DNA of 64,000 nucleotides from Nonomuraea polychroma (GCF_004011505.1 NZ_SAUN01000001.1:3844001-3908000), one strand, 5' to 3'; numbered from the stretch's first letter, positions 52,201 to 61,162 are shown. A program made the numbers and translations. Notes: a model not told the origin generated them from the sequence alone.

Positions 52201-55200
52201 CCGCGCGGCCACACCGTCACCACCCGCCTGTCGCACATCCTGGGCGAGCCGACCGCGGTGACCGACGCCAACGGCAAGACCGCCGAGATGGACTACGACG
52301 CCCTCGGCCGCACCACGGCGTTGTGGAAGCCGGGCCAGCCGCGCAGCGGCGGCACTCCCAGCGCAACGGTCGCATATGACATCCCGTTCAATGGTGGGCT
52401 GGGCCAGCCCACGGCGCCGATCAAGACCACGGTCAAGCAGCTGCTGACCGGCACCGGCACCGCAGCGACATGGACCACCACGCACAGCTACGACGACGGC
52501 CTCGGCCGCACCCGGGAGACGCAGACCGCCTCGCCGGGCGGCGGCCGGATCGTCATCGCCACCACCTACGACCCGCGCGGCCTGGCCGAAGCCATCTCCG
52601 AGCCGGTGCACAACAGCAACGACCCGGGCAGCGGGCTGCTCAACCCGGCGCTGACCAGCCCGCCGCAGTGGACCAAGACCCTCTATGACGGGCTGGAGCG
52701 GCCCACCGCTGCGATCGCCTACCACGAGGCCACCGAGCTGCGCCGCACCAGCACCACCTACCCGGGAACCGAGCGCAGCAAGGTCACCCCGCCGGTCGGC
52801 GGCAAGACCGCCACCGTCACCGACGCCTTCGACCGCGTCGTCAAGGTCGAGGAATGGTCCGACGCCACCAGCCACGCCGACACCAGCTACGGCTACGACC
52901 TGGGCGACAACCTCACCCGGATGACGGACGCCAACGGCAACGTCCGCAGCTACACCTACGACTGGCTGGACCGGCGCACCGCCGCCTCCGACCCGGACGC
53001 GGGCACCTCCAGCCACGGCTACGACGCAGCAGGCCGGCAGATCTGGAGCATCGACGGTAAGGGCCAGAAGATCTCCACCAGCTACGACGACCTCGGCCGC
53101 CGCACCGCTCAATGGGCCGGCGAGCCGATCACCGGCATCAAGCTCGCCGAGTGGAGCTACGACACCCTCGCCAAGGGCCAGCCGGACGCTGCCACCCGCT
53201 ACACCGGCGGGCAGGCCTACACCCAGACGGTCACCGGCTACGACAGCGACTACCGGCCCACCACCACCAAGCTCACCGTGCCCGCGAGTGAGGGGGCGCT
53301 CGGCGGCGACTATGTCTTCACCACCGCCTACGACGCCGCCGGCAACCTGCGCCAAGAGGGTATGCCGGCGGCCGGGGGCCTGGCCTCCGAAACCCTCACG
53401 CACAGCTACACCGATCTCGGCTTCGCCAAGGGCCTGACCTCCGACCTGGCCGGGTCCACTTTTGTGAAGGACACCACCTTCACCCTCACCGGCAAGCTGG
53501 CCAGCCGCACGCTGGGCGCGAGCGGCCAGATCAAGCGCCTCCTCGAACGCGACCCCGCCACCGACTGGCTCTCCCGGGTCACCACCCAGACCAAGGTCGA
53601 CACCGCCACCCCGGAAACCGTCCAAGACGACCGCTACAGCTACAACATTGCTGGCAGCATCGCCCGCGTCCTGGACGCCGCCTCGGCCATCCCTGGTATT
53701 ACCGACGGCCAGTCAGAATGCTTCAGCTACGACGGCCTGCTCCGTCTGAAGACGGCCTACACCACCACCGGGAGTTCGTGTACCGGCACCGGCGACGCCC
53801 AGGGCATCGACCCCTACAGCCAGGCCTACAGCTACGACAACGTCGGCAACATCACCAGCCTGACCGACAACGGCCAGACGGCCACCTACACCTATCCCAC
53901 CCCCGGCGCCACCGCCATCCGCCCGAACGCGGTCACCGCCATCACCCGCCCCGCCGGCACCGACACCTACGCCTACGACAATGCAGGCCAGCTTGCCGCC
54001 CGCACCGTCGCCGGGAAACAGGCCACGTTCGATTGGAACCCGCTCGGCCAGCTCGATCGAGCCACGATCGACGGCCAGCAGACGTCCATGGTCTACGACA
54101 CTGACGGCGAACGCTTGATCCGGCGCGACCCTGACGGCAGCGCCACCCTCTACCTCGGCGCTATGGAACTGCGCCTGGCAGGCGGCCAGGTCACCGGCAA
54201 GCGCTACTACAGCACCGCCGACGCCACCTTGGTCGCCATGCGCGAGACCGGGGTCACCTGGCTACTCGCCGGGATGCACGGCAGCACCCAGCTGGCCGTC
54301 AACGACAGCACCGGCACCATCAGCCGCGAACGCTACCTGCCCTTCGGCCAGCGGCGCGGTGCGGATGATCTGCCCTTCACCGACCGCGGTTTCCTCGGCA
54401 AAGCTGAAGACGCCTCCACCGGCCTGACCTACCTCGGCGCCCGCTACTACGACCCCACTATCGCCAAGTTTATCTCCACCGACCCCGAACTCGACCTGCG
54501 CACCCCCGAATGGGCCAACGCCTACTCCTACGCCGCCAACAACCCCATCGACCTCGCCGACCCCGACGGCCGCCGCGTCGACACCGGCAACCGGAAATCC
54601 GATGCGACGTTCGCCAAAACCCACCACGCCAGCGGCAAAAAGAAGACCGCCCGCGAACGCAAAATCCACAAGAAGCGACACCAGCAGTACGAGCGGGACC
54701 GCAAGCGGGAAACCGAGAGGCGGCGTCAGGAGGAGCAGCGTAAGCAAGCCCGCGAGCGTTACCTGAAGAAGGATTACAACCAGCACAAAGCGGCGCAGGA
54801 CAGATACAACAGGACACATTGCAGCGAAAAGCGCTGCTCTGACGGCAGAGGTGAGCGCGCAGGCCTCATCGGCGAGGGCGAAGGCGTCATTGAGCAATTT
54901 CTATTCCGCAGGGCTACCCGCGGACGCGGCGGTAACCACAAGCCCAAATACCGCCCATGTAGCAGCTTCACCCCGGGCACGAAGGTGCTCACGGCGGACG
55001 GCTCCAGCAAGCCCATCGACGAGATCAAAGTAGGCGACAAAGTCCTCGCTACTAACTTCACAACTGGAGAGACAGCACCGAAGACGGTGGTCGCTCTGAT
55101 CACTAGCAAGGGCCCCAAGAACATGGTGAAGATCTCGGCGGGTGGCACAGGTAGCCGGGATAATATTGTGGCCACGGATACGCATCCTTTCTGGGTGCCC

Positions 55201-55704
55201 ACCGCACGCCGATGGATGCAAGCTGGGGAGTTGCAGCCGACGCAATGGCTCCAGACGAGTGCTGGAACTTATGTACAGATTGCAGCTGTCGCCAAATGGT
55301 CCGCCAACGGTCAGCGCGTCCATAATCTCACGGTCGATGACTTCCATACGTTCTATGTGCTGGCGGGCGAGACGCCTGTCCTGGTCCACAACGCTAGCCC
55401 TTGCTTCTCCGGAGTTTCACGTCAAAAACAGGATCAACACGTCTATGGATCAAAGGGCTATAATGACCGTGTACGCAGAGGTGAGCCGACATCATATTTC
55501 AACAGCAGGGCCGAGGCGGATGCCTATGCGGAATACGCATGGAAGCACGGCAAGCCCGTGCCTGGGCGCCCGAACGTGCGTGATTATGATTTCGGAAAAC
55601 CAGTCGGTCGAGGTCCAAGAGGAGGCTGGCAAACTCAAGTCCGCGTCCATATAGATGGCTCGGGCAAGGTGCACGCCCACCCCAAGGGAAGGGAATATAG
55701 ATAG
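49234..55704 (+). CDS. Rhs/YD-repeat polymorphic toxin with Hint pretoxin domain
   Basis: A protein of about 2150 residues. The N-terminal beta-rich region (PVWPQPGKAEVAVPQPG; SYAGFRDAYGGQFVSRLQVL) and the SpvB/TcdB-like part (GPDLSLQYDASSVDG, GWDLSAGFIERRY) are followed by many YD repeats (YDDLGRRTAQW, YDNAGQLAA) and the Rhs core end (YLGARYYDPTIAKFISTDPE, then NPIDLADPDGR near 1777). A Lys/Arg/Gln-rich coil covers about 1790-1870. A Hint/pretoxin domain lies at about 1907-2054 (CSSFTPGTKVLTADG, DTHPFWVP, VHNLTVDDFHTFYVLAGETP, VLVHN), and a small basic C-terminal toxin at about 2055-2156 (PVPGRPNVRDYDFGKPVGRG). The only start is TTG 49234; no signal peptide is present, and a TAG at 49132 closes the frame, so the 5' end is probably lost. 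The toxin activity is not identified. Confidence 0.88.
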   Translation: MAFTLRLKVEPKKPVWPQPGKAEVAVPQPGKLADAGALPVKVGQVRGAGLDKVTIETLSPEAAQKLGGVGIAARLVRADGQTAPGKVRAAFSYAGFRDAYGGQFVSRLQVLRLPACALQQPRPRSCVVRPTVVPSVNDLKTGTLTAEVEAAPANTRQTTAQAPGLGKDRKKDAAKASDTMLTAQLAEGSVYMLAANVKGPDGNWGATDLKPSGTWQAGTSGGGFDYEVPLPEPPSPAGEGPDLSLQYDASSVDGQGAWTNNQSGVVGAGWDLSAGFIERRYRRCTVSTYYDPDTAELVWIAQESTSGRALCWESPDQTDGDSTTNDLTQSELVLSAGGRSAQIVKDRTSGGWKTVPDFGWKIEQVAGGADGNPYWKITDREGQVWRFGSTRDAQWQVPYVGDDNGEPCFDRYWNNAIPPTCTGVWRWNLDQEADRNENVIDYSYTRETNYFCLPSCVDEVYQTLPYDRGGFLASVSWGHNTQVAGSTPTARTTFTTAARDGGDVPTDLRCDQAAGCANDAIAFFSTRKLTTIGTESRNPTSGVWDPVDRLNFTHAWMYQRTDQGLPFDSVMWLETVQQAGQAASPNVTLPPLDFDAVMLAGKMDYINTSDWPSQVSWRMVPRIAAIGNGMGGRIEVTYGQADPCGGGKGRDGSNYLADQVGDCYQIDMGTDPTSGFEAWTRYYKQLATKVVERDMVAGSPDMVHSYEFLGSPRWANPVQFAEPALAPSGTDWRGYAEVRTLQGSGTDPAGYTVTTQTFLRGSELQVTHFDGTAITDAPLLQGQVLQEQTWQMTSFSPRAYTEVDSTRWEYTLQTTGNGPGSMDPALVLQTRERSRQKVTGGTWRYTDERTAYNSDGLPTKVNDYGQDGVRTDNSCTTTSYARNADPGHWLVDFPSVEEKRAGDDCTAGTLVGKTVTLYDAGTDPATNKPSDGNPTEVRSFAAASTISVSKATFDDYGWTLTSTDPLNKTTTTTYTPAVGWPKDGITVTNPRGHTVTTRLSHILGEPTAVTDANGKTAEMDYDALGRTTALWKPGQPRSGGTPSATVAYDIPFNGGLGQPTAPIKTTVKQLLTGTGTAATWTTTHSYDDGLGRTRETQTASPGGGRIVIATTYDPRGLAEAISEPVHNSNDPGSGLLNPALTSPPQWTKTLYDGLERPTAAIAYHEATELRRTSTTYPGTERSKVTPPVGGKTATVTDAFDRVVKVEEWSDATSHADTSYGYDLGDNLTRMTDANGNVRSYTYDWLDRRTAASDPDAGTSSHGYDAAGRQIWSIDGKGQKISTSYDDLGRRTAQWAGEPITGIKLAEWSYDTLAKGQPDAATRYTGGQAYTQTVTGYDSDYRPTTTKLTVPASEGALGGDYVFTTAYDAAGNLRQEGMPAAGGLASETLTHSYTDLGFAKGLTSDLAGSTFVKDTTFTLTGKLASRTLGASGQIKRLLERDPATDWLSRVTTQTKVDTATPETVQDDRYSYNIAGSIARVLDAASAIPGITDGQSECFSYDGLLRLKTAYTTTGSSCTGTGDAQGIDPYSQAYSYDNVGNITSLTDNGQTATYTYPTPGATAIRPNAVTAITRPAGTDTYAYDNAGQLAARTVAGKQATFDWNPLGQLDRATIDGQQTSMVYDTDGERLIRRDPDGSATLYLGAMELRLAGGQVTGKRYYSTADATLVAMRETGVTWLLAGMHGSTQLAVNDSTGTISRERYLPFGQRRGADDLPFTDRGFLGKAEDASTGLTYLGARYYDPTIAKFISTDPELDLRTPEWANAYSYAANNPIDLADPDGRRVDTGNRKSDATFAKTHHASGKKKTARERKIHKKRHQQYERDRKRETERRRQEEQRKQARERYLKKDYNQHKAAQDRYNRTHCSEKRCSDGRGERAGLIGEGEGVIEQFLFRRATRGRGGNHKPKYRPCSSFTPGTKVLTADGSSKPIDEIKVGDKVLATNFTTGETAPKTVVALITSKGPKNMVKISAGGTGSRDNIVATDTHPFWVPTARRWMQAGELQPTQWLQTSAGTYVQIAAVAKWSANGQRVHNLTVDDFHTFYVLAGETPVLVHNASPCFSGVSRQKQDQHVYGSKGYNDRVRRGEPTSYFNSRAEADAYAEYAWKHGKPVPGRPNVRDYDFGKPVGRGPRGGWQTQVRVHIDGSGKVHAHPKGREYR

Positions 55705-55705
55705 G

Positions 55706-56209
55706 TTGGGATCACGCAAAGGCAGAGACAGTAAATACGGCGATCTGGCCGACTATCTGGAGTTCCTGACCCGCTCCTATGGCGATCTGGACGATCCCAA
55801 GTGGTTTTTCGTAAGAGAAGCTATGGACCGGAATCCTTATTCGGAGCTGTTCAGAGAACTGTCTTCGCTCGGAGCTGTTATCGACGATACAGATATCAAT
55901 TGCGACGTATGCTTTACGTTTACTATTCAAAGTGAGCAATATCTGACCGTTCGTCTTTCCATGGTCGGACCTTACGCGGTCGTCTTTGCCTCCGGTAGCG
56001 ACGGCCACGGCCCACTTCGGTTGCTGGAAACAGCAAGTCAATACGGAACGACCTCGGAGGCTTTGATAATAGATATCGTTAGCAGACATAACCTTAAAAT
56101 CCTCTCCGAAAGAGAACTGAGGCGCAGGATTCCAATTAGACTTCGAGAAGGTACACCAGATAGCTCGCTGTATGCGGCATTTTTCGAGCCGGACAGCGAG
56201 GCATTTTAG
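55706..56209 (+). CDS. Candidate immunity protein for the Rhs C-terminal toxin
   Basis: A 167-residue acidic protein starting at TTG 55706, two bases after the Rhs stop; AGGGAAGGGAA lies 11-12 bases upstream inside the Rhs gene. The sequence (DLADYLEFLTRSYGDLDDPK, INCDVCFTFTIQSEQYLTVR) has no family I recognise. Base composition is clearly less GC-rich than the window average, as is common for toxin/immunity cassettes acquired by transfer. Position directly behind a polymorphic toxin is the main reason for the call. It would act in the cytoplasm by binding and blocking the toxin tip. Confidence 0.6.
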   Translation: MGSRKGRDSKYGDLADYLEFLTRSYGDLDDPKWFFVREAMDRNPYSELFRELSSLGAVIDDTDINCDVCFTFTIQSEQYLTVRLSMVGPYAVVFASGSDGHGPLRLLETASQYGTTSEALIIDIVSRHNLKILSERELRRRIPIRLREGTPDSSLYAAFFEPDSEAF

Positions 56210-56363
56210 CCAGGAAAGTAACCATTCACCGTCGCTGCCGGGGCTTAGTACGGCGGACTGCGGGGTTGAGGGGTCTAGGTCGGGCTAAATTATTCCGAGT
56301 CCATTACGTGAGAATGAATCAGATCTTTGAAGATAATGAATATTACACTGGGCCGGCGGGAAA

Positions 56364-56534
56364 TTGAAGAGACTCGGATACACCCGTGACGACGTGGCCA
56401 ATGTCGACTATCGCCTGCCTAAGCAAGGACAGACCCTGAATGAACTAGAAGGAAAGACGTTCGACGAGTTCGGCGGCAAAAAGGACCTGCCGCACAACAC
56501 TAACAATTCCCACGGCTATCGGAACAGGTGCTAA
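56364..56534 (+). pseudogene. Orphan Rhs C-terminal toxin tail
   Basis: The frame from TTG 56364 to TAA 56532 encodes 56 residues (LKRLGYTRDDVANVDYRLPK, then NELEGKTFDEFGGKKDLPHN). It has no ribosome binding site, and the frame upstream is not an Rhs core. The composition looks like the C-terminal tip of another polymorphic toxin left behind after replacement of the active tip, as seen in Rhs loci. No family is recognised. The gene that follows could be its immunity partner. Confidence 0.45.
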
Positions 56535-56595
56535 CAAAGCTAGGATTGATGCCTGCGCGGAAAGTCTTCTGTAGAGATCACTTCTTCAGGCCATA

Positions 56596-57021
56596 GTGAT
56601 GGGACGGTATGCCTGGCTCATGGCAATTCGACCAACCGTACTGTGGCGCGAGGGCCTCGAAGAGGAGGCGCGACAGGTCGCGTCTGGAGAGTTGAGGGCT
56701 GACTGGGCAGACAAGGCCGAAATGTTTCCAGAGACCATGCTCTCGCGGACCGACGAGGCTCTGGAAGCATTCGAGCGAGATATCGCTTGTCTCGACGTCC
56801 AGTCGGACGACACCGTGCTGGCGGCTGTTAAGCGCCTCATTCTTAAGCTCACCACGACCAATCGTGATCATGACGATGACACATATGCCACTGGCGAGCG
56901 TGATCAACTGTGTACGTATATCGACGAGGTGCTTGCGGAGGCAGGCGTCGATCTGGATGGGTTGGCCGCACGCCATGGAATACCGAGGCGCGATATTGCC
57001 GACGAGTGGCGAACTTGGTGA
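56596..57021 (+). CDS. Second candidate immunity protein
   Basis: A 141-residue acidic protein (from GTG 56596; ATG 56599 and ATG 56620 are alternatives; no strong ribosome binding site). VLWREGLEEEARQVASGELR, ERDIACLDVQSDDTVLAAVK and CTYIDEVLAEAGVDLDGLAA are helical and acidic. The end DIADEWRTW resembles a recurring tail of small actinobacterial proteins of unknown role. It lies 62 bp behind the orphan toxin tail. It is also lower in GC than the surroundings. The last bases overlap the truncated end of the Tn3 transposase on the other strand. Confidence 0.55.
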   Translation: MMGRYAWLMAIRPTVLWREGLEEEARQVASGELRADWADKAEMFPETMLSRTDEALEAFERDIACLDVQSDDTVLAAVKRLILKLTTTNRDHDDDTYATGERDQLCTYIDEVLAEAGVDLDGLAARHGIPRRDIADEWRTW

Positions 57022-60013
57022 GAGAGCAGCGAGAGTCGGCGGTGATCTGCCAGCCCTCGGCGACCAGCTGCCGCACGATGTCGGAGATGTCCAGGGCGTT
57101 GTGGAAGACGACCAGGTTGGCCAGCAGGGTGTTGAATTTGATCAGTTTCTCTTGCTCTTCGGGGTCGTTGTCGGCCAGCACGCCGCCGAAGCCGAGCCAC
57201 TTGGAGAACCCGTTGTAGGACTCGACCTTGTTGGTCGCCGCGGTGACCCGGGCCCGTAGCGCCGGGTCTGCCAGGTACCGCAGCAGGGCGACAGTGCGTA
57301 CACTGCGGCCGACCTCGCGAAAGGCTTTGTAGATGCGGTTCTTGCGGGAGTTGGAGCGCAGGCGCCGCATCAGCGTGGCCGAGCTGAGGCGGCCCTCGCT
57401 GATGGAGATCGCCACCTGCATCAGGTCGATCCAGTGCTTGTCGATCAGCTTCCAGTCGATGACGTTGCGGCCGCTCTCGCCGAACAGCTGGTCGATGTGC
57501 GGGTAGGCGATCTTCTCCGAGGCGCGGAAGAAGATCAGGTCCTTGAAGTTGCGGATGCGCGGCATCAGGTCGAACCCGAACAAGGTCGCGAGGGCGAAGA
57601 CCGGGAAGTTCTGGCCTTGGGTGTCGGCGTGCACGGTGGAGGGCTGGATGTCGGAGGTGTTGGCCAGTAGCCCCTCGATCAGGTGTACCGCCTCCCACAC
57701 TCCGCACGGGATGAAGCGGGAGAAGAGCGCCACGTAGGTGTCGGAGATGTAGTGGTAGGCGATGCCGCCGAATCCTCCGTACCGGATGCTGGTCTCGGCG
57801 AGCAGATTATCGATGTAGGTGTCTACCTGGGTGCCGTCGGCGGCGACCGTGCTGCCGTCGCCCCAGGCCTTGACCACATCCAGCTCGGCGAAGGCGTTGA
57901 CCACATCGGCGATCGCGGCGTTGAGCTTCTTCAGGGTGATGTGCCGGTTGCGGACCATGGACAACTCGCGGGCGGTGACGCCGGCGATGTGCTTGGCCGC
58001 CTCGTACGGGCCGATGTTGATGCCGCCGGTGAACACCGCCAACGAGTACCGCCCCAGCTTGTCCTTGATCTTGGGGTCGGAGCCGGAGGCGGGGCCGAAG
58101 TGGCGATACCAGCTCAGCCAGTGGGCGGTACGCGCCACGATCGACAGCAGTGAGCGTTCGGGCATGCGCCGCTCGATCGCGGCCGCCAGCCGTTCGGCCT
58201 CGGCATCGCTGCCCTTGCCGCGGCGGCGCTTGAGGGTGGGCACACCACTCTCGTCGATGACCAGGTCGGCATTGTCGAGGTAGCCGGCATCCAGATGCGC
58301 GGCCGCACTCAGATGGGCGTCCTTGAGATGGGCGACGAAACCGGCAGGCGTATCGGGCAGCCCGACCTTCTCGCAGAACGCCGCCAGCCGTGCCTGGCAG
58401 TCTTCCCAGGGAAGCAGGTGCGCGCTCCAGCCGGCGTACTCGTTCGAGCCGAGCACGGCCACGTCTCCGGTGCGCAGTTCCTCGGCCAGGTAGCAGAACA
58501 CCATCGCCTCGAAAGGCCGCCGCGCCACCATGCCGGGGCGGCGCCGGTCGGTCACCGCGCGCCGCCAGTTGCCCGAGGCGAACGCGATGCCCGACTCCGG
58601 CTCATCCTCCTCCACCGCCGGGGGCAGCGGGATGAAGTCGCGCCGCTTGGGTGAATGCTCACGGGCGTGCGCCAGCGCGACCAGCACCGAATCGTCGCTG
58701 GAGGTGGCCTTCAGCCGCAGCTTGCCCGCCAGCTCGAACAGCGCCGGCCGGTCCTTCTTGAAGAACCGGTACACCAGCAGCTCGTGCGCGTCGCCGTGGA
58801 AGGCGGCAACCTCCTCGATATCGGCCAGCTGCGCGGCGAACCCGCCGGCCTGCTCCACCGCCGCCCGCACCGCCTGCACGCTGTGGGTCTGCACCACGAG
58901 CGCCGACAGCATCTCGCCCAGCGCCTGGACTTGCCCGGCGCCCGCCGCGCACGAGGTCACCGCCTCCATGGCCCGCGCCACCGCCTCGACCCCGGCGGCC
59001 GAGGTCTCGCTGCCGGGGTCGAGACGTTCCAGCACCTGACGATAGGTGCCGATCAGCCGCTCACTGGTCGCGCGCTGCCGGGCGCGGATCTCCTCCAGCT
59101 CCGCCTTAGCCCGCTTGACGTGGGAGGCCATCCGCTTGCACAACATCTCGGCCAGGTCATCGCGCGCCCGCATCCGGGCGGTATGCGTCAGACACGCCAG
59201 CAACGCCACCTGCTTGACCGCCTCGTAGCGCGACAAGGTGTCGGCGTCCTGGGCGTCGGCCTCCCCAGCGAAGTCGGCGATCTTCGACGGCGCGATGCCG
59301 TCCAGCCACGCGTCGGTGTCGCCGAGCGCGTCCACCTGATCCAGCCATCTCACCTGATCCCTGAACCGCGACCAGGTGGCCCGCTGGGCGGGCTTCTTGA
59401 GCCGGTTGAACGTCGATTTGCCGTCCGACCCGACGACGAGCAGACCCTCCATCCGGGCCCGGCCGGCCTCGCCCATCCGCTGCAGGATCGTGGCGAAGAT
59501 GGTGGCGTTCACCTCAGCGCGGATGCTGGTGGCCAGGTCCTCCAGCGTCGTGTACCCCAGCAGCTCCAGCCGGAGCCGGAGCAACTCCTCGATCGCCACG
59601 TTGATCAGATCCGCCGGGTTGTTCTTGGCCTGAGCCGCCTCCCGAATCGCCACCGCGGCGATCGCCCGGGCCCGGCCCGCGCCGTACTTCACACCCTGAC
59701 GCTGGCGCACCAGCTTGCGATGCGCCTTCGCGCTGCCGGAGGAGCCATGGTCCGGGCAGACGTCCTCGGCCAACTCCAGGCAGCGTCGGACGTGGTCGAT
59801 CACCACCTCGGGAATCTCGTCCGGGGATGGGAAACGCGCCATCTTCTGAAAACACTTCAACGCCAGCACCAGCGCGAAGCACGACTCCGGGCTGCCGGTG
59901 CGCTTTTCGGCCCAGGCCACCTCTTCCGACGACGGCGTGAAGAACACGTGCAGCACCCGCGCCGACGTCAGCCGCTTGAACTGCGGATAGGCGGTCCGCT
60001 CGATCCACGTCAT
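56849..60013 (-). CDS. Tn3-family transposase, 3' end lost
   Basis: A nearly full-length Tn3-family DDE transposase from ATG 60013 (homologous part about 1000 residues). The N-terminal domain (FKRLTSARVLHVFFTPSSEE) is followed by a long helical region and the catalytic core with WGDGSTVAADGTQVD (first Asp, near 717), VHADTQGQNFPVFAL (second Asp, near 794) and NKVESYNGFSKWLGFGGVLA (Glu, near 930). The natural C-terminus is missing: after SRCSLTKFATRRQ (about 57020) the frame runs antisense through the candidate immunity gene until 56849. The active-site residues remain, but loss of the C-terminus and of the left end would prevent normal transposition. No resolvase gene is nearby. Confidence 0.85.
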   Translation of the reverse strand: MTWIERTAYPQFKRLTSARVLHVFFTPSSEEVAWAEKRTGSPESCFALVLALKCFQKMARFPSPDEIPEVVIDHVRRCLELAEDVCPDHGSSGSAKAHRKLVRQRQGVKYGAGRARAIAAVAIREAAQAKNNPADLINVAIEELLRLRLELLGYTTLEDLATSIRAEVNATIFATILQRMGEAGRARMEGLLVVGSDGKSTFNRLKKPAQRATWSRFRDQVRWLDQVDALGDTDAWLDGIAPSKIADFAGEADAQDADTLSRYEAVKQVALLACLTHTARMRARDDLAEMLCKRMASHVKRAKAELEEIRARQRATSERLIGTYRQVLERLDPGSETSAAGVEAVARAMEAVTSCAAGAGQVQALGEMLSALVVQTHSVQAVRAAVEQAGGFAAQLADIEEVAAFHGDAHELLVYRFFKKDRPALFELAGKLRLKATSSDDSVLVALAHAREHSPKRRDFIPLPPAVEEDEPESGIAFASGNWRRAVTDRRRPGMVARRPFEAMVFCYLAEELRTGDVAVLGSNEYAGWSAHLLPWEDCQARLAAFCEKVGLPDTPAGFVAHLKDAHLSAAAHLDAGYLDNADLVIDESGVPTLKRRRGKGSDAEAERLAAAIERRMPERSLLSIVARTAHWLSWYRHFGPASGSDPKIKDKLGRYSLAVFTGGINIGPYEAAKHIAGVTARELSMVRNRHITLKKLNAAIADVVNAFAELDVVKAWGDGSTVAADGTQVDTYIDNLLAETSIRYGGFGGIAYHYISDTYVALFSRFIPCGVWEAVHLIEGLLANTSDIQPSTVHADTQGQNFPVFALATLFGFDLMPRIRNFKDLIFFRASEKIAYPHIDQLFGESGRNVIDWKLIDKHWIDLMQVAISISEGRLSSATLMRRLRSNSRKNRIYKAFREVGRSVRTVALLRYLADPALRARVTAATNKVESYNGFSKWLGFGGVLADNDPEEQEKLIKFNTLLANLVVFHNALDISDIVRQLVAEGWQITADSRCSLTKFATRRQYRASVFHGVRPTHPDRRLPPQAPRRYTYTVDHARQWHMCHRHDHDWSW

Positions 60014-60296
60014 CCTAGGGCCGTCCCTCGCCTCGATCCCGGCGTCCAGACGCCGAAAACCGTAGCGATGATCAACCCTGCCGAATGGTCATGTTCATCA
60101 AACCGCAACCAAACCCAAGCGGAGGGTCACATCATCGGACAAACGAGCCCTCTGAGCAGCGCCTCTACACCCCACTGTCCCTTTCTCTCGTACTTGGTCT
60201 GCCCCCCCTGTAGTCAACGTCCAGGCTCCACCAGACAGCTGGGACTGGTGGCACGATGTCGTCTGGGGCGATTTCGGCGGTGCAGCATTCGGCGTC

Positions 60297-60896
60297 ATGG
60301 GCGCGCTCGCCGCGGCCTGGTACGCGTCCCGGCTGATGGCGAGGACTGATCGTCGCGCGCGCGACGAAGAACACCGCCGCACTATCGCGCTTCAGTACGC
60401 AGACGCAGCTCGAAGGCTTTCGAAGGAAATCACCGGACTCGCGAGTCAGGTTCTCCTGCCTAATCCTGATCATCGGACGGTTGAGGATGCCCTTGAGCAG
60501 TTCAACGTGCTCACTGGTCGAATTGTTCGACTTTACTCGAACTATTCTGTACGGGGCCGCATCTACAAGACGTACAAGTGGATCATGGCTCACCTGCCGA
60601 AGCCTCTACGCCGCCACGTAGCTTCCCCTCATGAACGCTTCGCGGTGTGGGTGGCGCTCATCGGTCAAGCGGTCGACCTATTACTTGACGTGCACTTCAT
60701 GAACAGCACAGACCCTCGACAGCTCATGAACAAGCTCCGCGCGACATCAGCTGACGTGAAGGACATCGAGCACACCACCCTGGAATGGCTCCGGGCACCT
60801 GGCGACTGGAAACCCGATAGATCAACGCGTCAGGTGCACGAGCGCATCCAGAGCCAACTCGCTGACTTGAATGCCAGACGCGCAGCGCCAGAGTGA
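60297..60896 (+). CDS. Hypothetical membrane-anchored protein, probably 5'-truncated
   Basis: From ATG 60297 there are 199 residues. The frame upstream stays open to about 60156 and is protein-like (PPDSWDWWHDVVWGDFGGAA), so the real start was probably further left and was removed by the Tn3 element. A membrane helix spans the present start (FGVMGALAAAWYASRLM); the rest is a soluble helical domain (YADAARRLSKEITGLASQVL; LIGQAVDLLLDVHFMNSTDP). No family is recognised. Moderate GC content suggests acquired DNA. Confidence 0.55.
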   Translation: MGALAAAWYASRLMARTDRRARDEEHRRTIALQYADAARRLSKEITGLASQVLLPNPDHRTVEDALEQFNVLTGRIVRLYSNYSVRGRIYKTYKWIMAHLPKPLRRHVASPHERFAVWVALIGQAVDLLLDVHFMNSTDPRQLMNKLRATSADVKDIEHTTLEWLRAPGDWKPDRSTRQVHERIQSQLADLNARRAAPE

Positions 60897-60908
60897 TGCG
60901 TCATTGGG

Positions 60909-61055
60909 CTATAGATCGTGCGCGCAGTGCTGGCACACGGTGATCTCCTCCGGGTCCGTCTTCGGTTCCAACGGGGCGGGAGGCTCGTCTGGGAACGGGT
61001 CGGCCAGCGGGTGAGCGTTGAGCCGCCGCCGGCGGCCTGGCCGGGCCGTTTCCAT
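60909..61055 (-). CDS. Small protein with a C-terminal CxxC motif
   Basis: A 48-residue frame from ATG 61055: RRRRLNAHPLADPFPDEPPA, then TDPEEITVCQHCAHDL. The two cysteines in CQHC could bind zinc or act in redox. No ribosome binding site is visible, and a related piece upstream in another frame (GDGEPLSEEQLAAG, near 61130) suggests the true N-terminus was lost by a frameshift. Confidence 0.4.
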   Translation of the reverse strand: METARPGRRRRLNAHPLADPFPDEPPAPLEPKTDPEEITVCQHCAHDL

Positions 61056-61162
61056 TCGAGAATGGTCGCCGGCCGCCAGACCGGCGTCCGGGCATGCCAG
61101 CCGCGAGTTGTTCTTCGCTCAGGGGCTCGCCGTCGCCGACTACTCCCACCGAAGAGCTTCCA

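Noticed and set aside
52072..53625. 517-residue minus-strand open frame inside the Rhs gene
   Set aside because: Gly/Val-rich shadow of the YD repeats; no motif or ribosome binding site.
58655..60349. 564-residue plus-strand open frame
   Set aside because: Antisense shadow of the Tn3 transposase; it crosses the element's end.
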